Below, piece by piece: positions 5,962-6,491 of a stretch of 6,491 nucleotides of DNA. The notes below the pieces were generated by a model. That model did no database searches. It saw nothing but the letters and a program-made list of their open reading frames with translations, and had not been told where the DNA came from. The DNA lies in assembly GCA_965371355.1 (NCBI GenBank), contig CBDUYD010000162.1:1-6491 (forward strand), written 5' to 3'. The first letter of the stretch is position 1, and each line of letters starts with the position of its first letter. A program made the translations under genes and the position numbers. The DNA is from JASJHI01 sp965371355. GTDB taxonomy: Bacteria > Actinomycetota > Acidimicrobiia > Acidimicrobiales > Ilumatobacteraceae.

Positions 5962-6491
5962 ATGGCCGAAGCACCGACGACCGATTCCGGCATCGAGATC
6001 CGCCCCCTGTACACCGCGGCCGACCTCGCCGGCTGGGATCCCGACGTCGAGCTCGGCGCGCCGGGCGCGGCGCCCTACACGCGGGGCGTGTACTCGTCGA
6101 TGTACACCGGTCGGCTCTGGACGATGCGCCAGTACTCGGGGTTCGGCAACGCGGAGGCGACCAACGAGCGGTTCAAGTTCCTGCTCGACGCAGGCCAGAC
6201 CGGGCTCTCGTGTGCCTTCGACCTGCCGACGCAGATGGGGTACGACTCCGATCACCCCCGCGCCGAGGGCGAGGTCGGCAAGGTCGGCGTCGCCATCGAC
6301 TCGATGGCCGACATGCGCCTGCTGCTCGCCGACATCCCGCTCGACAGGGTCACGACGTCGATGACGATCAACTCGACCGCCGCGATCCTCCTGCTGATGT
6401 ACGAGCTGGTCGCCGAGGAGAACGGTGTCGACGCCGCGGACATCGGCGGCACGATCCAGAACGACCTGCTCAAGGAGTACATCGCCCGGGG
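5962..6491 (+). CDS. Acyl-CoA mutase large subunit, probably methylmalonyl-CoA mutase, 3' end beyond window
   Basis: The first 176 codons of a B12-dependent acyl-CoA mutase catalytic subunit. Methylmalonyl-CoA mutase interconverts methylmalonyl-CoA and succinyl-CoA in propionate and branched-chain catabolism in the cytoplasm. The visible part starts the substrate-binding TIM barrel: PYTRGVYSSMYTGRLWTMRQ at 38-57, YSGFGNAEATNERF from 58, AFDLPTQMGYDSDHPR, GEVGKVGVAIDS, TSMTINSTAA and GTIQNDLLKEYIARG at the edge. Tyr58 is at the position that is Tyr in methylmalonyl-CoA mutase, Phe in isobutyryl-CoA mutase and Ile in 2-hydroxyisobutyryl-CoA mutase, which favours methylmalonyl-CoA (or ethylmalonyl-CoA) as substrate. 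The overall sequence resembles the archaeal-type large subunit, often paired with a separate B12-binding subunit; whether this one has its own B12 domain lies beyond the window. The N-terminus is short, with only about 10 residues before the conserved GIEIRPLYT. ATG 5962 is chosen from the -10 element. Confidence 0.92.
   Translation, partial: MAEAPTTDSGIEIRPLYTAADLAGWDPDVELGAPGAAPYTRGVYSSMYTGRLWTMRQYSGFGNAEATNERFKFLLDAGQTGLSCAFDLPTQMGYDSDHPRAEGEVGKVGVAIDSMADMRLLLADIPLDRVTTSMTINSTAAILLLMYELVAEENGVDAADIGGTIQNDLLKEYIAR

Noticed and set aside
5875..6255. Upstream extension of the aldolase frame to 6255
   Set aside because: It lies antisense to the mutase 5' region and upstream of the TATCAT -10 element, and has no family similarity.
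1..6491. CRISPR arrays, insertion sequences, tRNA or rRNA genes
   Set aside because: No direct-repeat arrays, transposase motifs, terminal inverted repeats or cloverleaf-like sequences were seen on either strand.

Overview
The window is G+C-rich (roughly two thirds by eye) and gene-dense. It looks like chromosomal DNA of a high-GC actinobacterium. An Acidimicrobiia-type (Ilumatobacter-like) origin is my guess from the look of the proteins and of the start regions, not something I could test. I see no mobile element, CRISPR array, tRNA or rRNA. Six protein genes are present, two of them cut by the window edges.

Left block. The 5' two thirds of prfC (peptide chain release factor 3) lies on the minus strand and runs off the left edge. 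It diverges, across about 127 bp, from a plus-strand run of three genes: a Sir2/CobB-type NAD-dependent protein deacylase, a rhodanese-ThiF fusion that activates ubiquitin-like sulfur carriers (MoeB/MoeZ-type), and a six-helix YihY/BrkB membrane protein. The first two genes are 17 bp apart and the last two overlap. The run ends at a compact hairpin that contains the stop codons of both convergent neighbours.

Right block. On the minus strand, an adducin-like class II aldolase family gene is followed by an RhtA-like EamA transporter. No ATG, GTG or TTG lies near the expected transporter start; a CTG overlapping the aldolase stop (CTGA) is the best candidate. Diverging from the aldolase gene is the 5' part of an acyl-CoA mutase large subunit, probably methylmalonyl-CoA mutase, which runs off the right edge. 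The 87-bp gap between these two genes carries an 18-bp near-perfect palindrome between two promoter-like elements.

The most interesting sequence-level pattern is in the starts. Three genes (rhodanese-ThiF, aldolase, mutase) each have a TANNNT -10 hexamer at exactly -12 to -7 from the A of the ATG. A fourth (prfC) has one displaced by a single base. This is the geometry of leaderless transcription, and it settles several start choices. The two genes with no such element (BrkB, EamA) are the ones whose starts overlap the upstream stop, which suggests coupled translation. I found no wholly new multi-gene system here. The leads are the start architecture, the CTG start, the zinc-site-less rhodanese-first MoeB and the palindrome.
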